From: Paralvinella palmiformis
Taxonomy: Eukaryota; Annelida; Polychaeta; Terebellida; Alvinellidae
DNA: 64,000 nt
Direction: 5' to 3'
Assembly (NCBI GenBank): GCA_025642065.1
Contig: JAODUP010000046.1
Location: 587,501-651,500, forward strand
Part shown: positions 1 through 12,060 of the stretch, one piece after another
How positions within the stretch are numbered: position 1 is the first letter of the stretch
Layout of the letters: each line of letters starts with the position of its first letter
The notes under the pieces: model-generated
Database searches by the model: none
The model's input: the letters and a program-made list of their open reading frames with translations, nothing else
Told to the model about the DNA's origin: nothing
Made by a program: the position numbers and the translations under genes

Positions 1-250
1 TTGTATAAATAATAGAACAACGGTGACACATACTACCCGGGAGTTACTAAATGTACTTGATTCACAGGTCTAAGTGTAATCAAGTAACATTCCAAGAGTT
101 GGCCAGAAAGTAAATATATTGGTTGAGATCAATAAAGTTAACCTCACTCTATAAATATGGAAATAAATAGTTAAGAACATGGCGTATACGGGAGATCATC
201 AGCGAAGTAAACCTTATTGTCTCATAAGTGTACCGTATTAATACATTAAA

Positions 251-510
251 TATAATAATAATAATAATAATAATGGTCTAAATGACAGTTGCATATGGTA
301 TGTAATTTACAGCTTCCCCACGGAGACTATTTCTAAATAAATTTAGAAATTTCAATAGATGGCATATTCGATGGAGAAAACCTTGTCAGTTGCCTGATTG
401 GATGAGAAACTCCTCCTACTATAGTACATGCGACCTCCTACACAGAATCACCATAGTCATAGGTAAATAGTCTGACGCTCTACCTATGAGGCTAAAGAGT
501 AACAGTTAGA
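251..510 (-). mobile_element. tRNA-derived SINE, family A, copy 1
   Basis: In minus orientation the unit starts with a tRNA-like head (near 480-500, containing the complement of a 'tagagcgtcaga' D-arm-like stretch), runs through a body and ends in a (TTA)n tail at 251-274. The body matches 9305-9568 nearly end to end and is the reverse complement of 10672-10905. The internal RNA polymerase III boxes are eroded here. The tail composition is that expected of a LINE-mobilised SINE. Confidence 0.75.
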
Positions 511-597
511 TAATCCTTTTATATGTTTAGTTGTTAATGTATAGTTTGATATTATTATTCGTCTACCAAGTAGAAAGGGTTTTTGTTTTTTCTTTGG

Positions 598-745
598 ATC
601 GTTTAGTTCGTGGTATTTGGTGGTTTAGTTCGTGGTGTTTAATTGTTTAGTTCGTGGTGTTTGGTTGTTTAGCTCGTGGTGTTTGGTCCTTTAATTCGGG
701 GGGGTTTTTTTGGTTTTGGGGGTTTAGTTCGTGGTGTTTGGTTAA
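598..745. repeat. Minisatellite with 24-27 bp unit
   Basis: About six imperfect units of the type 'gtttagttcgtggtgtttgg' lie in tandem, interrupted by a G-rich stretch near 695-720. No gene is seen across 520-1600 apart from this repeat; the short open frames there are chance frames in AT-rich DNA. Confidence 0.8.
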
Positions 746-1640
746 TGAACACATTGTATTTACAAATGGGACCCGGGATACCTTTAGTATTTCATAAACA
801 ACAATGTTATTCCTGCTTCACGTTTCTTGGCTACTATCCTATTGTGAGGTATTATGGTCACTGATAGATTTATTACAAATGGCTGACTTCTGGCTGTAAT
901 AAGTTGGCGTGGATGGCGAAAAGTGAACGTAATGGCTACAACATGCTGTCAAAAAATATGTTTGATTTATGGCTGATAATCAGAAAATTATTCATCTTTA
1001 ATATATCTATGTATATCATGGGCCGGGGACCACCAACATAATAGAGAAATTTAGTATGTGGACATTTCAAATCACAAACGATCAAAGTTGTCAAGTGATA
1101 GTTTGTCTCTATATGCAAGCCTAATAAACCAACACTGTTCAGTACATGCTATATCTTGTGTCTTTGAAGAGAGAACATGCAGCTCTATTGTAGAAGAGTG
1201 TTGTTTGTATACCCAGTGAACCACCTACCATGACATCATATACCCAGCCTCAGAAGAAATACACACAACTACTGATACCCGTCAGAAGGAAATGAATGCC
1301 GCACTCGTTAATTACATTGCTGGGGGTACCTTCTGGCGCTTTTTACTGTGGATAGTGAGCACTTCCAGAATTGTATTCATCTCCTTGACCACGTTTCGTC
1401 ATGCCCAGCAGGATGCACTTGTCCTCTACCCTCATCGACAACAAGTGTGACTCCATTTCCAGACAGCTAATCTCTCAGAACAATATTTACTAGTCTTGTC
1501 TTTTCTTGCAGACAAACATATACACCCAATTACGACATACACCGCACAGAAAATTTTAATATAAATATATCTAGATACATTTGGAATGTAACTGTAAATT
1601 ATCTAGATAGATTTGAAATGTATCTGCCTCAGGTCCGTTC
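746..1640. other. Unassigned intergenic DNA
   Basis: I see no splice-flanked exon, RNA gene or repeat match in this stretch. Two imperfect copies of a short 'atctagatagatttgaaatg'-like sequence sit near 1565-1622, just outside the terminal repeat of the next element. Confidence 0.4.
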
Positions 1641-1649
1641 ATAGGATGA

Positions 1650-2055
1650 TAAAAAAAGATATGGGGGGATGTTATTGTCAATTTTAGGTTTCAATGTCAT
1701 AAAGGTGTATTTATCTAAGTAGTTTATAATTGCAGCAGAAGCATGATAATTGGCACCAAAATGTTTTGAACCATTCTTCAAGTCCATATAAGTAAGCATA
1801 TGAAAATCCAAGATGGTGGCCACTTTTTCTAAGATGGTCACCACTCGTTTTTCCAAATGGCGGCTAAACATAACTTTGCATATAATCATTCGATTTGAGT
1901 CATCTTGGTGTCTACTTGTATGTTTTCAAGCATGTTGAAGCCATTTATGTTATCCTAAATCCTCTCCAGTATACCAGTACTTTCGGTTCAGCCATTTAAA
2001 CACAATCTTGAAGATGACCGTCTTTATACTGTACGGGTACATGTAGATCAAGCCA
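1650..2055 (+). repeat. Long terminal repeat-like end of XPG-type element, copy 1 (left TIR)
   Basis: This stretch aligns over about 400 bp with the reverse complement of 16750-17130 and, more loosely, in direct orientation with 13745-14065. Shared landmarks include 'tgtcaattttaggtttcaatg', 'tgcagcagaagcatgataattgg', 'aagatggcggccac' and 'aatcctctccagca/tata'. It is therefore the end of a repeated element whose internal coding fragments follow at 2205-3480 on the same strand. No partner inverted copy is found to the right of 3480, so this copy is truncated there. Confidence 0.75.
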
Positions 2056-2204
2056 CACATCACCGACACACACCCTGCCCCGCACAGTATTTTAAATTTA
2101 AATTACTACCAACGATACTCACAGGCTATGCGTCAGTTAAAATTTTTATATATTCTACATATAACAATATACATACATGTTTTAATTGCTAGACATATCT
2201 ATTA

Positions 2205-3480
2205 TTTGACCTATGAACTGGGGCAGTGTAGATGGAACCAACACCACTCCAACCATGCTGGATGGCAAAGTCACGGCCCATTTAGCCTACCATGTGCCAA
2301 ACAGTGGCCATAAAACACCAAGCATCACCACTACCGTACTGTCAGAGGACAACAACTTACATACCAAGCTATTTGGCAGCTCAATTGGCCAATGAGCAAG
2401 TCATGGCTGGCTGAACATGCCCATGAACATGATGTGGCAGTTTAAGGGTTCGCCTAAAGTGTGAGTCAGATGTTGAAAAAACACAACAACGCTAACCATA
2501 AAAAAAAACCTCTGCACTGCAAATGACCAGTTGTCAGATGCACTTCGTTATGAGGCGGTAGTAACCCTCATGGAGGAGTTTGACCAATCACTATCTGACA
2601 AGCCAAATTTCATGTTGTGGTTGCCTTATATGAGCATGATTGAGATCCTGCTAGACCTCATCAGAGCTGACAGGGATAGTAACTGGATTCTACACCTAGA
2701 AGCATTTACTGAGATGCTACCCTGGCTCACAATATATTACCACACAAACTTTGCACGATGTGGGCCAGTAAGCCTTGCCGACATGAAACTCCTCGAGAAG
2801 ACAGCACCAGGGGTCCATTTAGGATTTCTTGATGCAACTTTTGTAGTGAAAAGAACTAAACGGCTATTCAACCAAGTCCCTGCAATTCAGGGAACTATAT
2901 GGATCAACAGGACATGCAAGTTGCATAATGGCATCATCGGCATCACAAGACATGACCAAGCAAGACACAAGTTTTGTGTCATTGCCTTGCATGAAAACAA
3001 GGCTGATCTTGCCCGGTTCTCATCAGATGTAATCATGATAAAAGGCAAAGACATACCAGAGTTGGTGACAGTAGGAGGATTCACCAATGCTACAGATGCA
3101 AGGTCAACGAGACGAGATCAAACCAAGGTTTCAGGAAACCACGAAGAAACGGACATGAAGTTAATCCTGCATGCCTGTGAAGCAGATGTCCTGCTGTTTC
3201 TGGTACACTTCATGTCTGTAGTTGAAGTGTTGATGATCGGTGGGACAGCCAAGAAACAGATAAGTTACCTGGTACATAAGGTATCTCAGCGACTTAGTTG
3301 GTCATGGTGGAGAGATCGCAACAGTTGAAGAGTGCCTATGTTACCTATGTGCCACACCGGAACAGCCAATCGCCAACCATGCCAGACTGCAGCTGTTTGG
3401 TGAGGGCAAGAAGGGTCTGAAGATGTTGCCTTCAACTATGGATGCCCTGGAACTTCATTTATTACGTTCCAACTACCAGG
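2205..3480 (+). pseudogene. XPG/PIN-nuclease-like protein of a repetitive element, decayed copy 1
   Basis: A 265-codon open frame (2531-3328) plus flanking out-of-frame pieces match the minus-strand remnants at 14200-16740. In order: an N-terminal piece containing 'TPTMLDGK' (2213-2275); a middle piece with 'NWILHLEAFTEMLPWLTIY'; then 'GGFTNATDARSTRRD', 'NHEETDMKLILHACEAD' and 'VLLFLVHF'; and after a frameshift a C-terminal piece with 'LHLLRSNYQA' (to 3482). The acidic E-x-D followed by D-V-L-L pattern resembles the XPG-I/PIN acidic centre, but the segment joining them in the family has been deleted. A 65-bp SINE fragment interrupts the N-terminal piece at 2271-2335. The full-length family is much longer, so this is a relic with internal deletions. 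I recognise the family as a high-copy hypothetical protein of aquatic animals. Assignment to the Academ superfamily, which is known to carry an XPG-type nuclease, is inference. Confidence 0.65.
2271..2335 (+). mobile_element. SINE family B, 3' fragment inserted in the nuclease-like pseudogene
   Basis: The bases 'ggcccatttagcctaccatgtg' and 'agtggccataaaacacca' are the diagnostic 3' part of SINE B seen at 23225, 36640 and 48205. The insertion splits codons that are contiguous in the copy at 16400-16440 ('LDGKA' followed by 'AVRG'), so it came after the coding sequence. Confidence 0.75.
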
Positions 3481-3559
3481 CATAGATCTGATAACAGGCA
3501 AACAAAGAACACACAGATAGTCCACCCTCAGTTGCCACCACGGCTTGTAATATGCAAAA

Positions 3560-3800
3560 AATATGTAGCATTAACTGGATGCAATACTCAAATGTTGACA
3601 GGAAGTGATTTGTAGCATTAACCGGACACAATACTCAAAAGTTGACCGGAGGCAATTTGTTTGTAGATTGAAAACTAAATGAGCTGATAGAAGCTGCCAT
3701 AATAAGACGGAAAGCTTGGAGTAAAACGAGACATAATTGGTATTGACTCTGTGGCATTAACCGGATACAACACTCAGTTAGTGAATACATTGCGAGGGCT
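3560..3800. repeat. Three diverged units of a short repeat ('tagcattaaccggaYacaatactca')
   Basis: Units of the pattern 'tagcattaaccggacacaatactcaa' occur near 3568, 3613 and 3752. The first two are in near-tandem at about 45 bp and the third is separated. The function is unknown. The rest of 3480-4700 shows no gene or RNA that I can support. Confidence 0.5.
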
Positions 3801-4699
3801 AACTGTAATCATCATGTGCTTGATAAAGTATGTGGAAAACTCTTGATCGAATTAATATAAATGAAGATCATTGAATAGGAATTACCGAAACATCGACAAA
3901 TAAAGCAATTTCTCACCAATTCACTTCAGTCTCTTCTCGGTATATCTTGCGTAATATAACTCGTTATAGTTCAGATGATGATATTTATAATAAATTGTGA
4001 TATCTCTATTTAACCATCCGGCCCACCAACTAAACGTTCACCGTGATATAATGATATGGTCACAACTGACCAATATCGCTAATTCTATGTAAGGTGTTTT
4101 GTTGTGGACAAATATGTAATCGATTCCAGAAGGAACCTTCAACCTGGAGACAGTATCCGTCTCATCAGATGCCACAACAAAATATATATATGAGCGTAAC
4201 TCGACAAGAAAATAGTTCGACGCCCTACAGAAATATTCAGACGACATGAAGACAGAACCATTCTGTTTCCAGTAGATCTGGTCTATTCGCCGTATCTAAT
4301 CCTAAAATGAAGAACTATATAAAGATGGTTATCATGATGCAAGAATAAGAAGAAATATTGTTATTTTGTTCTTGCCAATTTCATGATGTCTAATAACATA
4401 AACAGAGTGAATATTAGATACACTATGGCTTAGTATGAATGCCGATTGACTTATTATGTACCAACAATTTGAAATAACTTTTATTATTGCTAAACGATGT
4501 ATTGTTGTGTTTAGAATATGAATATGATATATTTAAGGGTACATAGAATATTCGTTGTCATCGCAGTGCATTATTCATAAACTAATTTACAGCGATATTA
4601 TTCACTATGGCAAATATAGTAAGTCAACGTTACGTAAATTACTGGAATGGTAATAAAATGTGAACATTTGTGGGATATTATGCTTAGATGATCATAGAT

Positions 4700-4970
4700 C
4701 TATCTATGGCCTAGTGGGTAAGAGCGTGGGACTTTCATAATAATAATGACAGGACTTCTATTGCGCCAATATCCTCGAAATGAATCGAGCTCAGTGGCGC
4801 TACTAGTACAGCAAACTCACACTAAATTTAGTTAGAACCATTAAATTACGAACCTACGCGTCTCCCTCACTTGAGGTAACTAAGCCACGTAAAATAACTG
4901 ACATTTCAGCCAATATTATTATTATTATTATTATTATTATCGTCATCATCATCATCATCATTATTATTAT
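4700..4970 (+). mobile_element. tRNA-derived SINE, family A, copy 4, with ATT/ATC tail
   Basis: The head 'ggcctagtgggtaagagcgtgg' is tRNA D-arm-like. The 3' part ('ctccctcacttgaggtaactaagccacgt') matches the 3' part of the copy at 9305-9568 read on the minus strand. It ends in an (ATT)n array followed by (ATC)n at 4913-4970. Confidence 0.65.
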
Positions 4971-5284
4971 TTATAGAATATGGTTGTCTAATGGCACCGT
5001 GACTGACAGAATATGCATCAACACAAAGACCAAAATTTAGCTCACTCTGATTTGAGTTAACAGAAAATGTAGTAATCACATACGTTGCCCTTCGGGATCT
5101 GTTGTTATTTTTGGCTTCCTAACTTCCTAGAGAAAACAGAATTAAGGGATACCTAAAATTCATAAATGTGTTATGGATAGTAGTAGTCGTAGTCGGGGGT
5201 GTTATTCTTTGAATTATTGTATGAGCGATTTCTAGGAAGTCCAGTTTCGTATTTGTTCTAAATATAGTTCAACGTAAATAAGGT

Positions 5285-5440
5285 GTTGGTAATTACACAC
5301 AGAGGTATAGAGAGATGTACCTTTAATTACACACAGAAATAAAGAGAGATGTACCTATAATTACACACAGAACTATAGATATATACCTATAATTACCCAC
5401 TGAACTATATACAGATGTACCTAAATAATTACACATCCTA
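5285..5440. repeat. Minisatellite, about 38-bp unit, four copies
   Basis: Four imperfect tandem units of 'aattacacacagaactatagagagatgtacctat' are present. No coding frame spans them. The following block to about 7200 is AT-rich DNA in which I see no exon, RNA gene or repeat match. Confidence 0.8.
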
Positions 5441-7204
5441 TAATGGCACAACTCAGTCTGAACAGTTGCTATTTTTCATATCGTTAGTAATATTGTAGTT
5501 GTTGTTTGTTGCTAATAAATGAAATATTTGTGTCTGAATATAATTAGAAAAATACGGATGCCTTAAATTGATATAAAGCCATTTTTGCTAAATGTTTATC
5601 TTTTTTTCTCCGCTTTGTTTATTTAACTGACTGACTAATAAAAACTACTTCTGATCAACAAACATCGTTAGATATAACAAAATGTTTGTATTTTCTTTTC
5701 AAGTTGATGATATAGTTAGCTTTCCGCATCTAGAGTTAGTTTTTTATACTTTATTGATCTTCTACAAAGATTTGTGGTAAGTAATTTCACCTGATACTTT
5801 ATTTATTACCCGCCATTTATGTTCATGTGTTCTATCAGCACAACACGCTCGTGGATGTGATTTTATTCCTCATTCTATAACACTTTTTAAATCCTCCATT
5901 TTCAAATCCCAGGTTAGAGCAATCAAAATTTGTACCTGTAAACTACTAAAAGGTTTGGTTGTTGTTTCTCCCCCACCCCCCAAAAAAAGGATTATTCTTA
6001 ATGTTGAAACACATTAATTGTACTGGTGTCATTTACAGATACATAAATGGAAGACGACTGTAATATGACACAAGTGACACATAATAATTAAAACAAAATA
6101 AAGAACTGGAATTCCATTCCAATACTTGACTCGTAGCAGATATCGTTTTAAGGTATTTTACCTTTTCCCAGCAATTCATTTCTTAACTAGAAATATTGCT
6201 ATCCTTCTGACATTATAAAAGAAAAAACTTTTGTTTTTGGGGGAATTAATAAATAATGTTTAAAAAAAGCTAATCCTAATAAAGAAATGGTCAGAAACAT
6301 CCTTCTGATAAACATTAACTAACTATTTATATAAAACATTTGAAATCAGAAAATATAATAACAGATGACGAAAACACAATTTTCACAGAAATACAATTTT
6401 AGATTGTTTCAAAATATTTCATGGCAAATTTGAGAGGAATATTAATGAGTGACAATGCTACAATTAATTTGAACGGGTAATTAACTGTCAATATAGGCTT
6501 TATAGAATTGGAACGACTTAAATAGTTTCTTTCTAATTTACAATCAATAAAGACAGTGTATGTTGTTGCACGACATTCCACAGAAATGTGGAATGATTTA
6601 AGATTATAATCTAAAACATTTTTCTCATTTTAAATAAATTAATCATAGTTATTAGTCTTTACTGTATTGTTTATATCTAGTGTTATTGTCATGTGTGAAA
6701 ATATTACAAAGTCGCACCTGCTTCTGTTTATTTCTGGGAATTATATTTTGGTATAATATATAACAAGAAGATGAAAACTGGATGGAAGATCTCGCAAAAT
6801 ATAGCCTTTGTGCTTCTCAAACTTTTTTTTTTTGTTTGTATTTTTTGTTTGTTTGTTAGGGGATATCTAACGTTGTTTGCTTTGTAACATTGGCACATAA
6901 CAATCGATTAATATATTATATGTGTTGAAACGTGAAAATGTTATAATACTTCATTGGTTTAGTTGTTTGTGACTAGGTGATGAATTAATTTGATAATTAA
7001 ACGTATCAATGAAATATACTGGTACTTAATAATAGCTGGTGTGTTTATTGTTCTTTTTGCAAGGGACCATATCATGGCCAATGTCACATTTTTTACAAAG
7101 GAGATTTAAGTTTCAAAAGGTTCCTGATATTATACAGTCAGAATTACTATTCTGACGTCCAAAGTTACCTTTCCGACGTCAGAATTACTTTTCTGACGTC
7201 ATCA

Positions 7205-7555
7205 CCGCACATCTAATCGTTGTTGTAGTTAACTGACTCAAAGAACTGGATGCGATCATCATCATGGAAACCTATTTACTGGCTCCAGTTCAAAAACATT
7301 TGTTTATGCCATTTCCTCGTTTTCGCTCATCTGCTTCGCATCCTTTTGATCTGCTCAGGTAAGAGATAGCTAATTATCGAATTGGTGTTATTGATGCTGT
7401 ATCTTGATGGGTTTACTCAGAGGAGTAACGTGGACTACGTCACTGCCAGGTTTCACGTTATTAATTATTCACATTTGACAAAGAAAGCTTTATAATGTTA
7501 CCATAGAAATCGACAGATAAATGATAAACAACTTCTAAGTGTTGATAATAGAGTA
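7205..7555. repeat. Dispersed repeat G, copy 1
   Basis: About 350 bp align in direct orientation with 20935-21290. Shared stretches include 'atcatcatggMaacctattta', 'ttgatctgctcRRgtaag', 'tgttattgatg' and 'ctttataatgttaccaYagaa'. No terminal repeats or coding capacity are clear, so it is an unclassified interspersed repeat. Short repeats of 'ttctgacgtc' sit just upstream (7140-7200). Confidence 0.65.
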
Positions 7556-7675
7556 TCATCAACAGGAATTAAAGTAAATATGACTGTTCTTGAACATGAT
7601 CAGTACACAGCATAGAGGTATGAAGTTTGAAATAATTCGGTTCAATATTTCGATATATTTCCTATTAAATTATTA

Positions 7676-7797
<122 letters not shown>

Positions 7798-8292
7798 CGG
7801 AACATACACACAATCATGCAATTTGCCCACAAAACTAAAATTTATATAGGTATGTTGGTATGCAAGTACGCATATAGAGTTAACATAAATATTTGTACTA
7901 ACACACCTCGAGTCTATAAGTGAAGTGGAAATTTATGGTCGCTATCCAATTATTGGAATATCTGAACAGTCACACGGCGACTGTTATAAACAATGTAGAC
8001 AAATGAAAGAAAGACAATGTATCAGCTATAATCTTTACTTATCTTGTAAAACTGAGGATGACTCGTTATATTTCAGATGTTGATATTTATAATAAATTGT
8101 GAGACCCCTATTTAACCATCCGGCCCACCAACTAAACGTACCACGTGATATAATAATATGGTTAGAACTGATTATTTAGAATGGACGTCATTTTGTATAT
8201 TGTGTTGATGTTTATATCTTCCGTCATTTGTTTTTGTTATTATCATCAGATGGTAATCAGAACACGAAAGAAAAACTTAAAGATACTACGGA

Positions 8293-8294
8293 GC

Positions 8295-8336
<42 letters not shown>

Positions 8337-8390
8337 GTTGTTGTTGTTGCTGCTGCTGCTGCTGCTGTTATTGTCGTCGTTGTTGCATAA
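8293..8390. repeat. Compound trinucleotide array (TTA)n then (TTG/TGC)n
   Basis: A run of TTA changes into TTG, TGC and TCG triplets. All frames are open because of the repeat, giving fake poly-Leu, poly-Tyr or poly-Ile proteins. No gene is inferred from it. From 8400 to 9300 I see only AT-rich unassigned sequence. Confidence 0.95.
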
Positions 8391-9304
8391 TATCATGTTG
8401 TTTAAAAATATAAACTGAGTGAAACGTATTAAATGATAAAGCCTTAGTGTACAAAGCAAACTTTTATGTGCTAATAAATCGAAGTGACATCGAATATGGT
8501 AAGCGAGAAATTGGTGAGTTGAGAATGAGAACATAATATCTTTGACGGAATATAAAATATGTTATCGTGATCGAAGCGTGTTAATCCTAAACATTATTTT
8601 ATTATGTACGATGTCTCAAAAAATGAGTAGATAATTTACGTTGACAATATATACGTTGCTGGACTGTTAGTTGAATAAGAGAAGTATATAGAATGACCGT
8701 GTTTAGGAATATCTATCTATCATCAAAAAACCTTGTATATATACATTCTCTGCTATCATTACATGTGAATAGACCAGCCAGCTTCACGCCTCTCATATTG
8801 TGCTTCAGGTTTAAAACTGAACGCACTCCGCTCCACAAACAAATGTAGAAATAACACACATTCTGCCATTTTCGAATCTCCGTAACGAAACCAAACACAA
8901 ATATGAGATAAATAGTTCATAAAACCAGCTAACATGGAGGTTTGGCTAAACATAGACGTGTTAAGGATAGTCCGAAGGTGAAGGTCAGTTATTCTTTCAT
9001 ATAATGTCTGAACCACTTCTAGGAAGTTGTGTTTAAGGTTTATACTGAATACATTTGAAGGCGAATATGTAATATCCATGTCTTTGTACGTACACACAGA
9101 CTGGCATGATGATTTATAGCTAAACGAGTCAGTCAAGTCAACTTGTAATACGGTTTATGGTACTTCTGTTGTTGGATGCAAACAAATCTAGTATTTATAT
9201 ACTAATACAATTATTAATATAAACATTAATTAAATCAATACAAAACAATCTCTCTTAATATTAGTATTCAATCTGTCTTTTATATTTTTATTCTGTGTTG
9301 TTTT

Positions 9305-9568
9305 AATAATAATGGTCTAAATGCAACTTTTAACGTGGCTGGCAACCTCAAATGAGGGAGATGCATATGGTTTATAATTTATAGCTTCCCCATGGAGACT
9401 AATTCTAAATAAATTTAGAATTTAGAATAGATGGCATATTCGGTGGAGAAAACCTTCTCAGTTGCCTGGTTGGATGAAAAATCCTCCTACTAAATAGACC
9501 TCCCCCACAGAATAGCCATAGCCATATGTAAATAGTCTCACGCTCTACCCAGGAGGCCAAATGGGCGG
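9305..9568 (-). mobile_element. tRNA-derived SINE, family A, copy 2
   Basis: This is the best preserved minus-oriented copy. The tRNA-like head lies at 9540-9568 (complement of 'ggcctcctgggtagagcgtgag') and the TTA-type tail lies at 9301-9316. It matches 272-510 in the same orientation and 10672-10905 in inverse orientation. Confidence 0.8.
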
Positions 9569-9607
9569 TTTTCTGTTAAACCATCAGCTACATATAATAC
9601 TTTTTAT

Positions 9608-9790
9608 CGATATATCTTCAAGTGTAATATTTACACCTGTCAAAAATTAAGTAGCTCTAATCATACAGGCTTTTATATAAACATGGTAATTAATATCTGG
9701 GTAAGGCCTATTAATCTAGTATAATATTGTTATATACATGACATCAAGTCGTTAATAATATTAATGAAAAATGTCACTAAAGTTTAAATT
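9608..9790. repeat. 183-bp direct duplication, unit 1
   Basis: This block is repeated at 9958-10140 with no length change and, by eye, four substitutions. The units start at 'cgatatatcttcaagtgtaa' and end at 'actaaagtttaaatt'. A 167-bp spacer separates them. The near-identity contrasts with the decay of neighbouring repeats. Confidence 0.9.
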
Positions 9791-9957
9791 CTCTCAGTAA
9801 TTAATTTTAAATATCTTTAGAGTTACATTGTTTATATTGTTGGCATTTCGATATGTCTTAAAGTAAGGCGATATATTAAATTAATTCTGGACTTCAACCA
9901 GTTGTTCATCCGATGTTAAGAGATAATAACTTGTAACGAGATTTATCTTTTAAAAAG

Positions 9958-10140
9958 CGATATATCTTCAAGTGTAATATTTACACCTGTCAAAAATTAA
10001 GTAGCTCTAACCATACAGGCTTTTATGTAAACATGGTAATTAATATATGGGTAAGGCCTATTAATCTAGTATAATATTGTTATGTACATGACATCAAGTC
10101 GTTAATAATATTAATGAAAAATGTCACTAAAGTTTAAATT
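9958..10140. repeat. 183-bp direct duplication, unit 2
   Basis: Second copy of 9608-9790, offset by exactly 350 bp. It could be a recent local duplication or a pair of short terminal repeats. No primer-binding site, polypurine tract or coding content lies between them, so I favour a duplication. Confidence 0.85.
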
Positions 10141-10232
10141 GATTTCTAATCAGAGATTATTTTATGTTACTACTTGAGATGAAGGAAAATATTCATATTT
10201 CAAAGCAAAATAGAATATTATAATATTATTAA

Positions 10233-10436
10233 TAGTAGTACAAGTAGTACTTGTAGTAGTAGTAGTAGTAGTAGTAGTATCAGTATTAGTAGTATTAGTA
10301 GTAGTAGTAGTTGTTGTGGTGATTATATAAATCTTAGTAGAAATAGTAGTAGTAGTAGGAGCAGTAGTAGTAGTAATAGCAGCTGCAGTAGTAGTAGTAG
10401 TAGTAGCAGCTGTAGTAGTAGTAGTAGTAGTAGTAA
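10233..10436. repeat. (TAG/AGC)n trinucleotide microsatellite
   Basis: About 200 bp of TAG-type triplets with AGC and TTG variants. The poly-Leu open frame on the minus strand is an artefact of the repeat. Confidence 0.95.
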
Positions 10437-10671
10437 ACAGTTACAGCATGATTTTCTACAATGGGGATGCTGCCGGCACTTTGAAATCAAATGGTATTTT
10501 GTTTTAATCTTTACTCCCGTTGAAGTCGGCATGTGTACAACTACTGAGCGTCCACAGGTGTATACTTTATGTCAGTAAAGCATCGTGCTCACCTATCACC
10601 TATAATTGTTTACCTCCGACGGATACCTCCCCATCCCTCTTCCTGCTGAGTGGTGTATCTAGATTATTCTT

Positions 10672-10905
10672 CTGCGGCCCGGTGGAGTACAGCGTGGGAC
10701 GCCTTACTCATGGTCATACTGTGCGGGAGGTCGGAGGTTCGAATCCCGGCCGTGGCACGATAGTAGAAGAGGTTTCCCATTCAAACAAACAACTAGAAAC
10801 CATTTATCAGCCGAATATGCCATCTATTGAACATTCTAAATTTATTCAGAATTAGTCCTCGTGGAGAACTCCTTCACCGTCCACGGGGCCGCACTTCAAA
10901 AATAC
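10672..10905 (+). mobile_element. tRNA-derived SINE, family A, copy 3 (best box B)
   Basis: This copy shows both halves of a tRNA-type promoter: 'ggtggagtacagcgtggga' as box-A-like sequence and 'ggttcgaatcccgg' at 10735-10748 as a canonical box B. The body then matches the other family A copies in inverse orientation. The open frame running through it is not a gene. Confidence 0.85.
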
Positions 10906-11394
10906 GGAGTGCATACATACGAAGTGGATGACTGACAGAGTTGTTTACGTCATCAGCACACATTCACCAATACACTCTAATACGATGAACAGAAAACGTG
11001 GAACCAATGCTGCCACTTTCTATAAACACATCAGATATGATTCACTAGTAACGATTGTACAATGACTTTTAGAACACTTACCTTATATGTTGTGTTTACT
11101 TCAAATGGAGCTGGGATATAAACATCACATATACAAAGATGAAGTGGGATAAATGATGTGCGTGTGACGAAAAAACCCCAGTATGGCTGACATGGGACAA
11201 TACTGAAATAAATTATATACCGAAATAAAGAAATAAAGGTCTTGGAATTGTGTCTTTTAACAATATTCTAAGCGCCATCTTTGAGATAGTCAGAAATGGA
11301 GATTAGATCATTTCCAACAACAACAATTGATGCCTTCGATGTTTTTATCCATCAAATTGATACCATATTGAATACGAACAATTTCTGTGTTGAA

Positions 11395-12060
11395 AATGTA
11401 TTTTCAAATTAGTAAACACTGAAATACGTTGTCATTGACTATGTGAATAGAAAATATCAATTGTAGCTCTCTCTCTCTCTTTCTCTAGAATAACTAGCAC
11501 ACTTTTTTTCCATTCTATATGGTTCATCTTTCAACTGTTATTTCGAATATATCTCTTTCATTTGTTTTCAAATCTTACCAAAGGACAAATATCAATATTG
11601 TCTTCATGAATTTTACAAGAAACTAATTTGATATATTTTGCTGCTGTGAGTGAATACAGGAATAAAAATTGACCGCTGGGTGTTAGCATGTGTGTGTGGG
11701 TGTGTGGGGAAGGGGGATGTTTTAGCCATGTTGAATAAGACACTGGCACAGATAATCTAGAACCGTGAATTCAAACTCTGATCTATTCTTCAGGGGACTG
11801 AATACATGGTGGGGATTTTTCATGCTGAGACATGTGTAATGTCTCACTAGTCCCTTTAAAATGTTTGAGGCGCATTATGTGTTATTGTTTATGTCTACTA
11901 TTAACACAAAACTGAATATGTCCTATTGATATGCATCGATGCTTTAAATAATCTACAATCATATTTTTGTAATTAGCCATTTTCCAGGCAAATCATGAAT
12001 ATAGAAATGAACTGAATATTTATGATATTATGTGCTAAAGACACATATAAACTTATTTAC
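11395..12060 (+). repeat. Dispersed repeat H, arm 1 of an inverted pair
   Basis: About 600-650 bp align with the reverse complement of 19385-19990. Shared landmarks include the CT/GA microsatellite, 'cagataatctagaaccgtgaattcaaa', 'aggggactgaatacatggtgggga' and 'catgctgagacatgtgtaatgtctca'. No coding frame is shared. The class is unknown; both arms carry a microsatellite near one end. Confidence 0.8.

Noticed and set aside
8181..8534. Open frames with poly-Tyr, poly-Leu or poly-Ile
   Set aside because: They are translations of the TTA/TTG/TGC array in several frames.
9608..10140. Small LTR retrotransposon (paired LTRs)
   Set aside because: The units lack TG...CA ends, and the 167-bp spacer lacks a primer-binding site, polypurine tract or coding sequence.
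10520..10855. 111-codon plus-strand gene
   Set aside because: Most of it is SINE A copy 3 read through.
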